Shown: positions 11,861 through 23,953, counted from the first letter of the stretch. The stretch is DNA of 64,000 bases from Allium sativum (GCA_030737875.1 CM060923.1:175997696-176061695); one strand, 5' to 3'. Program-made: numbers and translations. The notes: generated by a model not told the origin, from the sequence alone.

Positions 11861-13464
11861 ATGTCAGATGATAGACAGCGACGACGATCAAGGAGTACAT
11901 CTCAGCCTACTCCTTCACTATCTCCGCATACTCCTTCACCATCTCAGCATACTCCTTCGCCAGGAGCAGGTCCGAGCAGCTTTGTTCCAGATCAGCGTAC
12001 TCCTGTGCAGATTGTTCCCAAAAGTGCCGGGTAAATGTCAATTTAATTTTATTTCAATTTGGATTATTCAAAATATATGATCAAATTTTTATATCAACAT
12101 CTACGCAGAGGATTACAGTTTCAGCCAACACAGTTCATATTAGATATATCGAGGAATTCTTACATAAGCAGGATGTCGGGGGCTTGGCCGCATTGGGATT
12201 CTATTCCATCCCATATTAAGAATGCTATTCTGGCTGATGTACTTGTAAGTAATTTTTTAAGCGAGTGTTGAAAATTGATATACTGTAAATAATTGAAAAT
12301 AAATCTAATATGCAGGCCGTTGTCCGTGTTGAGGAGCATGACATGAACACTTTTTTGGATATTTGGAATATGAAGATGCGTAAAAATTATCGGGAGACAA
12401 TTTCAAGGGCGAAGACAGGTGGAAAAAAGCCTTCGTGGATGAGTGATGATGTTTGGGCAACATTTCAATAGTACTAGCAGACGGAAAAAGCTAAAGTAAG
12501 ATATAATGAAAATATATACATTTATATTGATTGCAGTATTTTACATAATCGTGTATCAAATGTAATAGGAAGTAGCATCCAGAAATAAAGCGAACAGAGA
12601 AAAGAATCTTGGTCTACACCGTGGTGGCTCTAAATCATTTCAAGATCATAGGAGAGAATTGGTATAAATTTTAAATATTTGTAGCTCATGTTCACGTTAA
12701 AATTTAGTGTATATCATTTATTCATATTTTCAATAATTTTATTACTGTATGTTTACTCAGCATGCAAAGATCGGAAGAGAGCCTTCGATGGCAGAGGTAT
12801 TCAGACGTACACATGCGGTGGAGCATACCGACGAGGAAGGAAATGTTACGTATGAATGGGCGGATTCGAAGAGTGCGGGTGTAATGGTAAATATGCTTAT
12901 CCGTATGAATTAAAATGTTTCATATTCGTTCATATCACAATATATAAGTAAATTTTACAACATTGGTGTTAAAATTATATTCGTATGTAGGAGAGGTACT
13001 ACACAGAGTCTACTAGAGTGTTGCAGGCTAGTGGACAAGAGGAGCTTACAGTCGCGCAGTCTGATCGTATATGGGACTCTATCATAGAGCCGCCTTCTCG
13101 TAACAGGCGATATGGATACGGTAATCAGGAGGTAAGACTAAAATTACAAACTTAATAATTTACAACGATGTGATGCCATAAATATATAAATTGTGGGTAT
13201 TAATTAGTGCACTTTATATTAATGTTTTGAATTGGAAACATAACACGTTTTATTTTACAATCAGGAGCTAATAAATTTAATGTGAACTTAATTATTTCGC
13301 AGGCTACTCAGAGTGCTTTTAGGAGGTCGATGGAGGAGGAGACTATTGCTCGGATGCAGGAGCAGATGAACGAAATGATGGACTGGCGAAAAACCCAGAT
13401 GCAACATGACGTAGATGAGCGCATTGCAGCTTACCTTCAGGAGTATGGGTTTATGCCTGGGTAG
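11861..13464 (+). pseudogene. TNPA-like / plant transposase (Ptta/En/Spm) gene of the full-length CACTA element
   Basis: The start ATG at 11861 opens MSDDRQRRRSRS followed by a Pro/Ser repeat (PSLSPHTPSPSQHTPSP). Exons with GT/AG borders: about 11861-12031, 12108-12246, 12316-12495, 12569-12660, 12762-12886, 12991-13131 and 13303-13464. Conserved blocks are GAWPHWDSIPSHIKNAIL, LHRGGSKSFQDHRREL and PPSRNRRYGYGNQE, ending in a Glu/Met/Gln-rich coiled-coil-like tail. It matches the single gene of the neighbouring short element block for block. Two TAG codons separated by one Tyr interrupt the third exon just after VWATFQ, so no full-length protein is expected. The family role is binding subterminal repeats. 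Confidence 0.85.
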
Positions 13465-13894
13465 GGAGGAGATACTACAAGTGAAGGAGACGAAGACGAC
13501 GACGACGAGGCGGCGGAAGATTAGTTTGGATGACATATACTTTGGTTTATGCTTAGGTATGTACATATACTTTGCTTTCATGACGATATGGTATGTTTGA
13601 CGATGTTATGGTGTGTTTTGGTGACGTTATGGTGTGTTTTCATGACGATATAGTATGTTTTGTTGTGTATGACGACGATATATGACGATGGATATAGTGT
13701 TTTGGATGTTATGTGATGATATTTTATGATGGTGGTTTTAATTTTGGTTTCTTTTTCATTTGGTTTGAGTTGGTGACGAATTGATGGATAATAGTGGTCT
13801 GATAGTGGCCAATGTGATGGTATTGGATTGGTTTGTGGTTGTGTGGCTTGAAGGAATGGAACTGCTATTTGCAGTGCAAAATTTTTTTCCAGTA

Positions 13895-14160
13895 TTGCGA
13901 CGGTTTGCGACGGCTTGCGACACCAATTTGGTTGGTATGTTGCGACGGCCAAATTGTAACGCTTAACAACGGTTTGCGACAGCTTGGCGGTAAAATCAAC
14001 TTCTTGCCACGTAAGCAATTTACCGTTTCCAGCCGTCGCTAAAATGGCAATGGAGCCGTCGCTCAAGTCGTTGCAATTTGGCATCGCGACGACTAAAATT
14101 GCGACGGCACGTTGCGACGGTTTGCGACGGCCGCCAACGCCTATTAGCCGTCGCAATTCC
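13895..14160. repeat. Right subterminal repeats of the full-length CACTA element
   Basis: About ten copies of GCGACGGTTTGCGACGG-like and complementary GCCGTCGC motifs in 265 bases. The motif class differs from the CCGTTGG repeats of the neighbouring element, so the two elements belong to different families. Confidence 0.85.
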
Positions 14161-14177
14161 CTGTGTGTTTTGTAGTG

Positions 14178-16500
14178 ATATTACGTAACTGGAAGAAAGG
14201 AAAAAATTACTGAGCGAACATCATAATGCTAATCTTCCATAGTATATACAGGAACAATAACATATAAAATGAATAAGTTAGAAAGCGCAACTATAAATGA
14301 TAGCGAGCAATGATAGTTATTAAATGTTTCTGACATACAAAATACATCTGCAAAAAGCCTTATAGTACTATATTTATATTGTTATACAGAAAAGAAAGTG
14401 TTACTCCAACATTCTAAATTAAAAAAAAAAATAGAATGTCGACACTTAGATTGTTGCCACAGGTAGCTCCTTATATGTAGATTCTAAATTTTGGTTGTTA
14501 TAGTAATTGATGATACTTGCTAAACTGCCTTCAGATCATTATTTAGGAGACATAAACTGGCGCTTTCTCCATTGCATTATGGAAGTAGTCATATTATGCA
14601 CCAAATAAGTATAAGCAAAATCTGTAGTCTAGTAGATAAAGAAGATCAAAATTCAGTTCTCCAAAATTTATATATAATATAATATCACCAAATACCACTG
14701 AAGCTTGAAAATTTGAATTATAAACTATACAAATCTTTCGGTTCAATATAATGTTTAAATTGACTCATTTCAGTACAATTAGTATTATTTTTCCTTCCAT
14801 TTATCAACCTCTTAACAAATTGTGTTACTTGTGCTCATGTCAAAATCATGCTCTTCCTCTTTCATTTTAACTCGTAAGGGAAGCAAATCTGGCAAGAAGA
14901 TTAGATCTTTGTTGGACCAAAAAAAAAGCTAGCAAAACTGATTTGCATGTGAGTTAAGTTATTCCATATCTTAAACCTGTGCTAAGGTATTTGTTTGAGA
15001 AGACGGACTTTATGGATTAAAAACTCGCTATATTTAAAAATGAAAACACAACCAAAATTCGCATGATCCTAATTGAAAACTGAGTATGCGCATCCGCTTT
15101 GATTTATAAAACATCATTATTGTTCGTAAAATCTATGTACTTCAATGAATACGTAATAGTAAACAGTGTAAGATAAAGACTACAACGTTTCATTTTCAAA
15201 GGCATTATAGTATTTTAAGTAAAAATGAGTATATCATGTGTAAATAGAATGCACATGCATAAATAAATATTCCATGCATATTTGAGAATGAACTATTGCA
15301 ATTTACGTGAGCTAATAGCACCATTAAAAAAAATTGACTTACCAAGTTTTAAGTATTGTCACATGCATATTTTATGATTCTTTTTTTTTGAATGGAACAT
15401 ATACGATAACTAAGACAATAAACATATTGGTATATACTATTTATAATCCTTAACAATTATAGTTTACTTGTACAAAGCACACTTGTTAACAATGACGAAG
15501 AAAAAAAAGCTTAATTTATGTATTAATTATCACAACTATCAATGTTCAATATAGTAGGAATGAGGTAATATGTATTTTCTAGTAAAATACTGCTTTTGTA
15601 CATAGTCCATATAGTAAAGCATGCGCTAAAACTAAGGACCAAATTGTGATTTTACCATATATATGGAGCAGAATCATCTTGGAGCTTCTTTAATCCACAC
15701 TGCTATCATGCCTTAGACATCCCCAAAGTTGGAAGATTATGATTCCCACCAAACCAGAGCTATTAACCTGTTAGCTGAAGCTTGCCCTTTGATCTTTCCA
15801 ACATCAATGCATGGGGAAACAACTTAATTGATATATATATATATATGGTATTGTAAAAAGAAATAAATTATACATATGCAATCAAAATGGACTTAAAAAT
15901 TAAATTTAATAGTGTATTTGTTCGATCTCTACCAAAACCAAAATAGGGTAGTAGGAATCTAAGCATTTCAGTTGAAACCATGTGTTGGATTGAAGTAATA
16001 AGAATAAGGGAAACTCCTAATGGAAATTGATAACACTGGAGAAAGTAAAATTTCAATAGAAGGTGGACCCTCTACAATGAAGCATAAGGGCATGTGTGAT
16101 TCATTTCTATTTTTCATTAAGAAAAACTCCCCATTTACTTAAATTAAAATGTTAATATTTAAGCATAAGGACATGTGTGCTTAGCAGCCCTCAACAAAGT
16201 TATGTGTACCTGTGCAAACAAACAATAGCAATTCAAAATATCTACAAATAATACATATACATTCTATTGTCTAAATCTGGGATGAAATCTACAACCACTA
16301 ACTTTACATGCTATTATCTCCACAAATATCAAAATGGGTTCCATATTTTTAAGCACCTAAATCCAACAAAGCATTATGTTAGAAAGAAAATCCGAATTCA
16401 AATAGTGATGGGTAAAAATATGTGACTCCAAACCAGCATCACAAATAGTTCCGTTTTAAGAACCAGTCGGAGAAAGATAGAGAGAGAGATCTACAGTTGG
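14178..16500. other. AT-rich intergenic DNA
   Basis: No coding signal was recognised. A TA microsatellite lies near 15828-15845, and short similar segments starting AGCATAAGG recur at about 16080 and 16163. Confidence 0.55.
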
Positions 16501-16505
16501 ACATA

Positions 16506-16770
16506 ATACAAAACAACAAAGGAACCATTGCATTGAAAATGATGGTTTTCGTGTATCTTAATCCTGAGATAACATAAAAAATTGTTCAACTGTGTTTAGG
16601 TGCTTGCTCTTCAAAAAAAAAAGTAATTGTTCAACTATTAACTTCATTATGTTAGCATCCAGAATAACAAAACAACAAAGTAATCACTGCATTAAAATAA
16701 TGTTGTCGAGTATCTTAATCCTAAGATAACATTGAAAAATTGTTAACTATGTTTAGGTGCTTACTTATCC
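16506..16770. repeat. Imperfect direct duplication, about 105 bp, two copies
   Basis: The segment from AACAAAACAACAAAG-like sequence through GTATCTTAATCCT and TTTAGGTGCTT appears at about 16506-16610 and again at about 16661-16765 with scattered differences. It is non-coding, with no element ends at the borders. Confidence 0.7.
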
Positions 16771-16879
16771 TTTTCTAATTCCAAATAATCATTGTTAATT
16801 CATATTTAATGTCTTTTTTGTTTGGGATATTGAGTAGTTTAAAAATAAACTTTTTCAAAGTGGATATTCAAGTTGTAGT

Positions 16880-17295
16880 GTACCAATTAGGTTATCTTTC
16901 GACGATGTCGAAGCAAAGGATCCATCTAGTGGTGCTTCATATTATTACAACAACAAAAACTGGACAAAGGCAGCTTCCATGCGATGTCAGTAATTCCTAA
17001 CATATGACTGCATCTCATTTACCCCGATAAGTAGGAAGAGGCAATAGATAACTTATCTCATCAGGAGTATTATTACAATAGGAGGGCATACAAAACACAA
17101 TGGGAGCATCCACAGATAGTGAACCAAATTGTTCCTCAGTTTGCCCATTTGGTATTTTGGTGGCACCTACTCAAGACCCAAACTATATGAACAAATGCAT
17201 AGAGTGTGGAGATGTAGAGTAAGCATTTTTCAAGCATGGGCCTATTGCAAACACTGCACAAAGTATCCCCAAAATAGTATTTCACATTTTTGAAT
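16880..17295 (+). pseudogene. Relic of a WW-domain protein gene
   Basis: Three short coding-like segments in different frames. The first, from about 16901, reads DDVEAKDPSSGASYYYNNK. The second, from about 17065, reads EYYYNRRAYKTQWEHP, which has the YYN...T.QWE.P pattern of a WW domain. The third has KCIECGDVE (about 17190) and, in another frame, FQAWAYCKHCTKYP, a Cys-rich possible zinc ribbon. Stops and at least two frame changes separate them, so no protein is made. WW domains bind Pro-rich ligands. The Cys-rich tail suggests a plant WW-plus-zinc-ribbon protein, but the exact family is not certain. No introns or poly-A tail were identified, so retrocopy or genomic fragment cannot be decided. 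Confidence 0.5.
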
Positions 17296-18208
17296 AAATT
17301 ATATTATATTGGATATTACATAGTGAAAATATACTCTTCCAGTTGCTTTCTGTTAACATTTTTGAATAAGTATTATGCACGTGTGTTATTAAATCAATGC
17401 ATTTCGATATTCATATGGATGTGTAGGGTCTTTTATGATCGATTAGCTACTTATAAGTGGACTCCTGGTATATATAACACGGACTATTGATTGTACTCGT
17501 AGAATCTACAAAGCTTAGCTCCTTCCTTTCTAGTTTTGTAACACAACTTATAGTATCTCTTGCTACCGGTGCAATAGTCCACAAAGTGTAAGATGCTTAG
17601 ATAAATTTGCGTCCCAATCCTTATATTGGAAATAAGATGACAGGTTTAGGCAATACGGTTATTGCAATCTAATTTTTTCATGGTCCTCATATTAAAAATA
17701 CGATGTCAGATACATCAAATAAATTTAAAAACATATAAGAAAAAAGGTTGCCATGATACTTTTTTTAAGTTTATAACACAAAGTAAAAAAAAAGGTATAT
17801 TCTTGTAGGAAAATAACTATCTTTATTGATTGGATTCAAATGATTGAAATATAAATCGGGCTAAACATTGAGATAAAAAGGGACATAAATTAAACATACT
17901 ATGGATAGCAGTAAGCATAAGATCAAACATATTAACCCTTGTTTCCTAATGACATAGGAATAAGTGTTACTTCGATTGATTTCAAGTTCATTTCTTTCGA
18001 AAATTTCCACTATTCTTTATAACACAAAAAAAGCTAGCTATATTTTGATAAGGAAGAAACCATCTCCCCTCTTTTATTGAATTTGGATGATAAGGTTGTG
18101 AATAATAATTATTTGAGTTCATGAAATGAACATGAAGATAAACAAATCCTTGAAGATATATGCCTATATAAATAATTTTTGTTCAAGTTTGGTAAATTAA
18201 ATGTGAGC
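17296..18208. other. AT-rich intergenic DNA
   Basis: No gene recognised. The stretch next to 18208 may share the origin of the adjoining plastid fragment but was not identified. Confidence 0.5.
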
Positions 18209-18320
18209 CAAATAACCAACCCGCGATGAATAGGGAAGGTATAGTAATGCTATGAATGACCCAGTATCGAATACTGGTAATAATATCAACAACAGAACGC
18301 TCTCCTGTGCTTCCAGACAT
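18209..18320 (-). pseudogene. psbE: Nuclear plastid DNA fragment: 5' part of psbE
   Basis: On the minus strand an ATG at 18320 opens MSGSTGERS, followed by [17 protein letters not shown] and SLFIAGWLF. This is the start of cytochrome b559 subunit alpha, a thylakoid component of photosystem II normally encoded in the plastid. Similarity stops abruptly after WLF at about 18209; the following residues are unrelated and a stop comes eight codons later. Neither psbF nor other plastid genes follow. The two-residue change after GERS and the lost C-terminus show a non-functional nuclear copy. The plastid-like piece is only about 112 bases, so plastid contamination is an unlikely explanation. Confidence 0.88.
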
Positions 18321-19508
18321 GAAAGATATATCTTAAAAAATATAGTTTCTCACTCTATGATTAAAGAGTCAGTATGCAAAGACAAAAATAGTTTTATGCT
18401 TGTAAATGGATCAAAATATAAGACAAAACAGTTATTTTGCTGCCATTACTGAGAATGTAGCTTTACATAAAAAAAACGAAATTTATATATAGGAAAAAAT
18501 GTGAAGCATGAAAACAGGAAAGAAACATGAAACATGGAAATAGTTGTTTCTACCTAAATATTCACAAAGTAAATCTAAAGAATAAATCTTATTGTTGTTT
18601 CTTTTCTTATTTGCTAAAATATGAAGAAGAAAAACTCAAAAGATCTATAATGGTCACCATGATGTCAGTCAAAGTGAACTTGGCATGTTATAGATAAATG
18701 TGAAATGGTATTTATCCCCTTCATATTGTATGATGAAACTTTGGTACATATGTTTGAAATATTCATGTGAATTGGTATAAAATATAGATGTGAAAAAAGA
18801 GAGAAACAGAAAATGAGTATACTGCACGATAAAAGCAAGCAAATGATACAGGACATCCTGATCTTTAAAGGGTAAAAGTCCTTGGTTCCAAAGTAACATG
18901 TTATCTTGAGGAATATGCACTCAAGTCGGCCTTGCAGTAAAAAAAAAAATATTGTCATTTGATCTTCATAAATAATAATATCTAAAAATCAAAGCTAATA
19001 AAACATAGTAAATAATTAGAATTTTTGCTATACAATTTTCACGTGGAAAAATTATGCAATAGAAACACCAATTTCAACATCATAACAATAGATTCCCAAA
19101 CATTATTCAATTACATAGTCTAACATCCAATATGCCTAACAATTTTCAAATGTTTATCATTTTATGTTATATAATAATTACAGCATATACCATTTAATCA
19201 TTATATTAGAACAAATTAAATTACTTTTGTAAGGAGATATACTGAGGTGACATGAACGATAAAGAACCTAATAAATGTATATTATTGTGTTGAAGAAATA
19301 TGAAACCCAGACAAGGAAATACATACTCTAAAGCAGATGTTGAACCAAAACAACATAAAACTCATATTTTAAATAAAAACACCATTAAAATTCACTGAAG
19401 ATAACCTAATTGAAAAACTTAAAAATAATAAGAAAATATAAAAACAAGAACATAAAATAATTTTTCTACCACAAACTGAATGAATATGGGTCCCAAGGGT
19501 TGTTTATC
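18321..19508. other. AT-rich intergenic DNA
   Basis: No gene recognised. The open frames near 18665-18958 are low-complexity minus-strand frames without family signals. Confidence 0.5.
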
Positions 19509-20300
19509 ATTAGGTGGAGGATAAAGCACAATCATACATAGTGACCTTATCAGAAGAAACGTGAATAGACAAATCCTCTTGGTCAAAACTGAAGGGTGAA
19601 CATAGTGTTTGAAGTAAACATTCTATAATGATTATTTGTTTGGCTAACATAATAATCAATTCAAATGCAACACAAATACCATAAAATAAGATAAAATACA
19701 AAAAATGTGAACCTAAATTTGGGCAGTTCAGCATCTTGGTGTTGTCATACAACAGTTTCAACAGGATTAATTATAGCTTGTGTAAATAAATGAATCATAG
19801 AATGATAACATAAGAAAGAAAAATAGACAAAAGGCATGTATGCTAGGTTTTTCACCTCAATTAGGAGCACCTGGCCTAGGTCTAATTTGACGATGCTCCA
19901 CCCTGAAATTACGGTTAGGTAAAAGGTGATCGGAGGAAGGAATTAAAACATGGAAGCACTGTTAAAATCAAGATTGCAATTTGATAAATTATTAATTAGG
20001 GTTAGTTATAGGAATAACAAAACTGATAATCGATTTGCACTCATTGATTTCGATCTGCACGGAAGAAAGCCGAAGGAGCAGACGGCAGCAGTGGAGTGAG
20101 GGTTCAGAAGGAGCAAACCTGATCGCCTTCGATTTAGGGCTAGGTTGCAGACGGGGATATAGATGAAAGAAAGTAACAACAAAAGCTGAAGGAAAAGAGG
20201 AACGATTTGGATAGTTAGCGCAAGTTGGGTAGAGAAATAGATCGTTCAACTGGAAAGGGCAACGCGTTTTTTTGCCTCCGATTTATTCCATTTACTGCGC
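19509..20300 (-). other. Possible exons of an unrecognised minus-strand gene
   Basis: Three pieces look exon-like on the minus strand. A GC-richer block (about 20300-20123) resembles a 5' UTR and ends CGATCAG before GTTTGC. A short block (about 19903-19857) lies between an acceptor-like TAATTTCAG and a donor-like GAG/GTGAAA. A block near 19592-19509 starts after CACCCTTCAG and reads FDQEDLSIHVSSDKVTMYDC to a stop. No family was recognised and the open frames do not join into a convincing protein, so this may be a UTR-rich first part of a gene, a gene fragment or chance. Confidence 0.25.
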
Positions 20301-20374
20301 GTGACGGTTGAGCTTAAGATAGTGAGAAGGGCTCAGAGGGCTCTAATGCAAATTCGGTAATTATAATATAGTAT

Positions 20375-20710
20375 AGATACTTGGAGGAGCTTGGAGCAGG
20401 AGGCTTCAACACTAGATATATATAAAGTTTATTTCAATTGTGATGATATGTAATAATGGTATGTATATACTGTTACAAGTTGTATTTCCAAAGTTATGTT
20501 ATATAATATATTTTATTCGTTCCGCTGCGAGATTCGTGTTACTCTGATTATGTTCTATTGTGATCTTCTTCTTATTCTATTCTAATTTTCTATCTTTCTA
20601 TTTCTCACTCTCTAACTTCTTTCTATTAATGATTCGTATTTCCGATGCTTGAATAGTCAACATGGTGTGTTGTGTTGATTTTCAGAGTCGAAAATCCCTG
20701 GGTTGTTACA
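20375..20710 (+). repeat. LARD LTR 1, 5'-truncated (last ~340 bp)
   Basis: Matches the ends of the two full LTRs from GGAGCTTGGAGCAGGAGG to TTGTTACA. Homology to the full copies starts abruptly near 20375, so about 5.4 kb has been lost on the left. It is followed at once by the primer-binding site. Confidence 0.8.
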
Positions 20711-21254
20711 GTGGTATCAGAGCATAAGGTTGAGTAATTACCATGTCTCTGTGGCATAACTCAGTAGTGATAGGATTAGTAATATCCTATATTGAGTTAA
20801 GTGTATATATATAACATAGCGTTTTTGTTTATTGACTAAAAATGATTTTCTTTATCGTGGAGATTTATTAATTGAGTGGCTTATGAATTCTGGTCGATGG
20901 TGGGGAACCACAATTTCGATAGAAGTTTCTAAATACTTGAATATGATGAATCGACACAGTATGTTTTGAAAACTGAGTAAAGGAAATAATTCTACCCAAA
21001 TTATATTTTGATATAAAAGAAATATATATATATATATCTTGGAATTTTTATAGTATATGTGTTTATTGTAATTATAATCGAATAGGTTTATATTTGAAAT
21101 GGTTATAAATAACCAATCAGAATTCGTATAAGAGTGACATATAAATTCAGAAGAATTAAATCTGAATTTAAAATATATTTGGAATAAAAACTCTGGAAAG
21201 TTAAAAAGGTGTTCGAAATTGAATTTTGCATTGAATATAAGGAAATTTTAAGAT
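20711..21254 (+). other. LARD internal region 1, left part
   Basis: Non-coding sequence matching 47175-47700. It is interrupted after AAGAT (21250-21254) by the minus-strand chromovirus. The right part resumes at 40515. Confidence 0.85.
20712..20723 (+). other. Primer-binding site of the LARD element (tRNA-iMet type)
   Basis: TGGTATCAGAGC two bases after the LTR end, the complement of the 3' end of initiator tRNA-Met and the usual primer site of plant Ty3/gypsy elements. It primes minus-strand DNA synthesis by reverse transcriptase supplied in trans. Confidence 0.9.
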
Positions 21255-23780
21255 TGTGACGGCCCGCCCCGCACCAGCCAGCATTTCCTCCGAAAGTGCG
21301 CTGTACACATGCCCGACTAGCACGGAACGGTCGCCAAAGAAAGGAAAGAAGAGAATGAACTAATCAAGAACCTGTAGAATGTCTCACAGCGCATGGAGTA
21401 AAATATAATAATAACATACTTGACATAAAACAGGTGAGACAGTGCGTAAGCTGATAACTAAAACCAACATCAACATCAGAGCAGCGGAAATCCAAATACA
21501 GCTTATTACAACTTTCCAAATTTACTGTCTCTAAAACAAAAGAAAGCTAAAGTAAAAGATGCACTACTAACGCCCAAGCAGTGATCTTCAACAACACAGG
21601 GAGAATACTATATATATCATACGTGGAAGCCTCCTGCTCATCTCTGGATCATATACCCGTGCATCACCAGCTAACTTGTCTCTAGTCTGCTCGTGTGAGC
21701 ACCTAGAGTAATAAGAAGAGACATCAAACTCTGGGTCAGACAAAAAGTCTGGTATGAGCGATAAGCATCTAAACAGAACAATAACATGTATACTAAACCA
21801 TACCTGAACCTGGACCTGCAACCAAAGAGTTAGCGCAACATACCGTACAATACTATAAGGTGCCATAACAAATAGTGTAAAGAATACGAGGTGGGGTGTG
21901 CATGTCATAATGATGGCAAACAAATCAACCATAGCAACCATCCTCACTTCTCTCACTCAGTGCGTAAAGCATACGATGTCCACCACTGTCAGTCACTAAA
22001 CCCACCGAAGTAGTGACGGAGTTCAACTTGTACAACTACTGCTACTACTAAGCTTACCACATGGAGTCATGACCAAATCTTTACAAATGACCCCACTTCA
22101 TTGGTCTATAGCCCTTTAGTCGTACCTAGGCCACTGCGGCCCTGAATCCATTCACGCACCTCCCATGCATAGTGATCCAAAGTCATAGACATCGATAGCC
22201 CCTTGGCACACGTCCCGCCGCAAAGCCCAATCATGAAGCCCACTCATTGGTTCCCAACTGGATCCTGAGTCAAAGCCCCTCATTTGGACTTCTTTTGCAT
22301 CTCGGGTTTTGATCGAATTGGAGTTGGTCTTCAAAAGAGTCGTCGTGTAGAAAAGATGGAAGTTCAATTCGGTTTGGCCCAATCTGCTTCAGTCGGTTCG
22401 GTTCGGATAAATCATCTCCAGGCTTCCCATTCGGTTCGGTTCGGGTGCCACATTCCATTCGGTTCGGTTTGGATGCCATGCTCCATTCGGTTCGGTTCGT
22501 CCCTCCTGCTCCAGCTTACCTGCTCTGATCCGATCCCGCTCGCTTGCCTACTCCGATCCGATCCCGCTCCCTAGCCTGCTCCGATCCGATCCTGCTCCAT
22601 AGCTCTGATCCGATCCTCTGTCCAACTCCAACTCTAAGCAATGGCCTTCCTTGTTGCCAAACTTCTTTTGTGACAGACTTCAGTTCGGTTCGGATTCCTT
22701 GCCCAGCTTTCCTATCCGATCCGAGCCCCCAACCCGATTGGATCCGAAACCCTACACAACTTTCTGCAACTTTTTCCAGCGACTTGTTTACGCCATTCGA
22801 CGACGTTTTCGACCAATCTAACTATTCTAATCAACCACAAATCATTCCAAACAGTCATAGCAAACTAACCACAAACACCAAAACAATGAATTTACAAGTC
22901 AAAATGGATCAAATATACCCAAAACCCCATATTTTCCCTTAAGCATATTTAGGAAAAACTAATGATATGATTAGTAAAACTTAACCAAATCAAACCAAAT
23001 TTCTACCAGAGGCATAAAATATTATTTTCGAATTTATAGATATTTTTCCAGAATTTATTAGTGTATAAATTCGCTAATCTTCACTAATTACCCTTAATTA
23101 ACGATAATTAGCGCAAAACTATGCAAATCACTCACCTTAGCCACAAACAAACTTTAGATCTGAAATAATCTCTGATTTGGATCCAATCCCTATGTGTTCC
23201 AGCAGCTCTCTCTCTGATTTGGTGCTACCCTCCCTTGATTTGATGTAGTTTTGCTTAATCTTCGATTAGAAAGTGATTAGAGACGATTTGGGATGAAATT
23301 AGAAGGTGGAGGCCATGGCTAGGGTGAAAGACATGTTTGTGGCGGCTGTAAAATGAAATAAAATTCGTTTTCCTACTGTTTTCAGCCTCCCCATAACCCT
23401 AGTCCCGAAATGGGTTATGGGCCTTCTTGCTAATCACCTCAATTAGACCCGGTTAAGCTGTTTTTCACCTTCTAAACCTTGTTTCAGCCATATCTCCCAA
23501 ACTGTAAGTCCGTTTCTCACATATGACCACTCTACGGAAAGGTAAACCATCAAACGAATCTAATGGAAGTGGTTTCAGGTCAAAATTCCTTTCCAATCAA
23601 AAGTTATGGCCGAAACAAGATCAGCTAGGGGCAAAACGGTCATTTAAAAATCGGGAAAAATCAGGAACATGGTAAATTACCTCAATAGTCGTTCCCTAAC
23701 TCTACACGACCATACGACTTCGTATGAGAAAGAAATAAATATTCTACGATCCTCCGATGCGTAGAATGCGGGTTGTTACA
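21255..23780 (-). repeat. 3' LTR of the minus-strand chromovirus
   Basis: About 2.5 kb, matching 37948-40509. It includes low-complexity tracts of CGGTTCGGTT and TCCGATCCGA type (about 22380-22740). Short open frames here are LTR sequence, not genes. Confidence 0.9.
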
Positions 23781-23802
23781 TTCCCCCCCCCCCCCTTTAA
23801 GA
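23781..23802 (-). other. Polypurine tract with an expanded G run (minus strand)
   Basis: The plus strand shows TT, a long C run, then TTTAAG directly beside the 3' LTR. On the element's strand this is a CTTAAA-G(n)-AA polypurine tract. The G run is longer than in the plus-strand sister (GGGGGG), consistent with homopolymer slippage. Confidence 0.85.
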
Positions 23803-23953
23803 AATTTCGTCCCCGAAATTCCTTAACCGAAACATACAAAGAATTCCGCATGCCTATCAATCATTTTCAAACAATAAAACATACAAAACAACACAATAAG
23901 CCTATTCTAGCATGCGGTTTACTAACAAGGGAAGAACTATCACTACCAAAACC

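Larger units (their letters stand above)
6691..14177 (+). mobile_element. Full-length CACTA (En/Spm) transposon with TNPD and TNPA genes, both decayed
   Basis: The left end reads CACTACAAGGAGCGG and the complement of the right end reads CACTACAAAACACACAG. The flanking triplet ATA occurs at 6688-6690 and 14178-14180, a perfect 3-bp target duplication. GC-rich subterminal repeats of GCGACGG/CCGTCGC type fill both ends. The 7.5 kb interior has the two-gene layout of autonomous CACTA elements: a tnp2-type transposase followed by a TNPA-like accessory gene, same strand. Both genes carry frameshifts and stops, so this copy is dead. It could still be mobilised in trans because its ends look intact. 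Confidence 0.95.

Noticed and set aside
18209..18320. Functional psbE or plastid contamination
   Set aside because: Only the first third of the gene is present and it is joined to non-plastid AT-rich sequence containing an early stop.
20712..20723. TGGTATCAGAGC as part of a tRNA gene
   Set aside because: Only the tRNA 3'-end complement is present, next to an LTR end; it is a retrotransposon primer-binding site. The copies at 28647 and 37934 are the same.
21588..22942. Open frames in 21588-22942, with counterparts at 38281-39590
   Set aside because: They lie in LTR sequence repeated at both ends of the minus-strand chromovirus and follow its TTCGG/GATCC low-complexity tracts.
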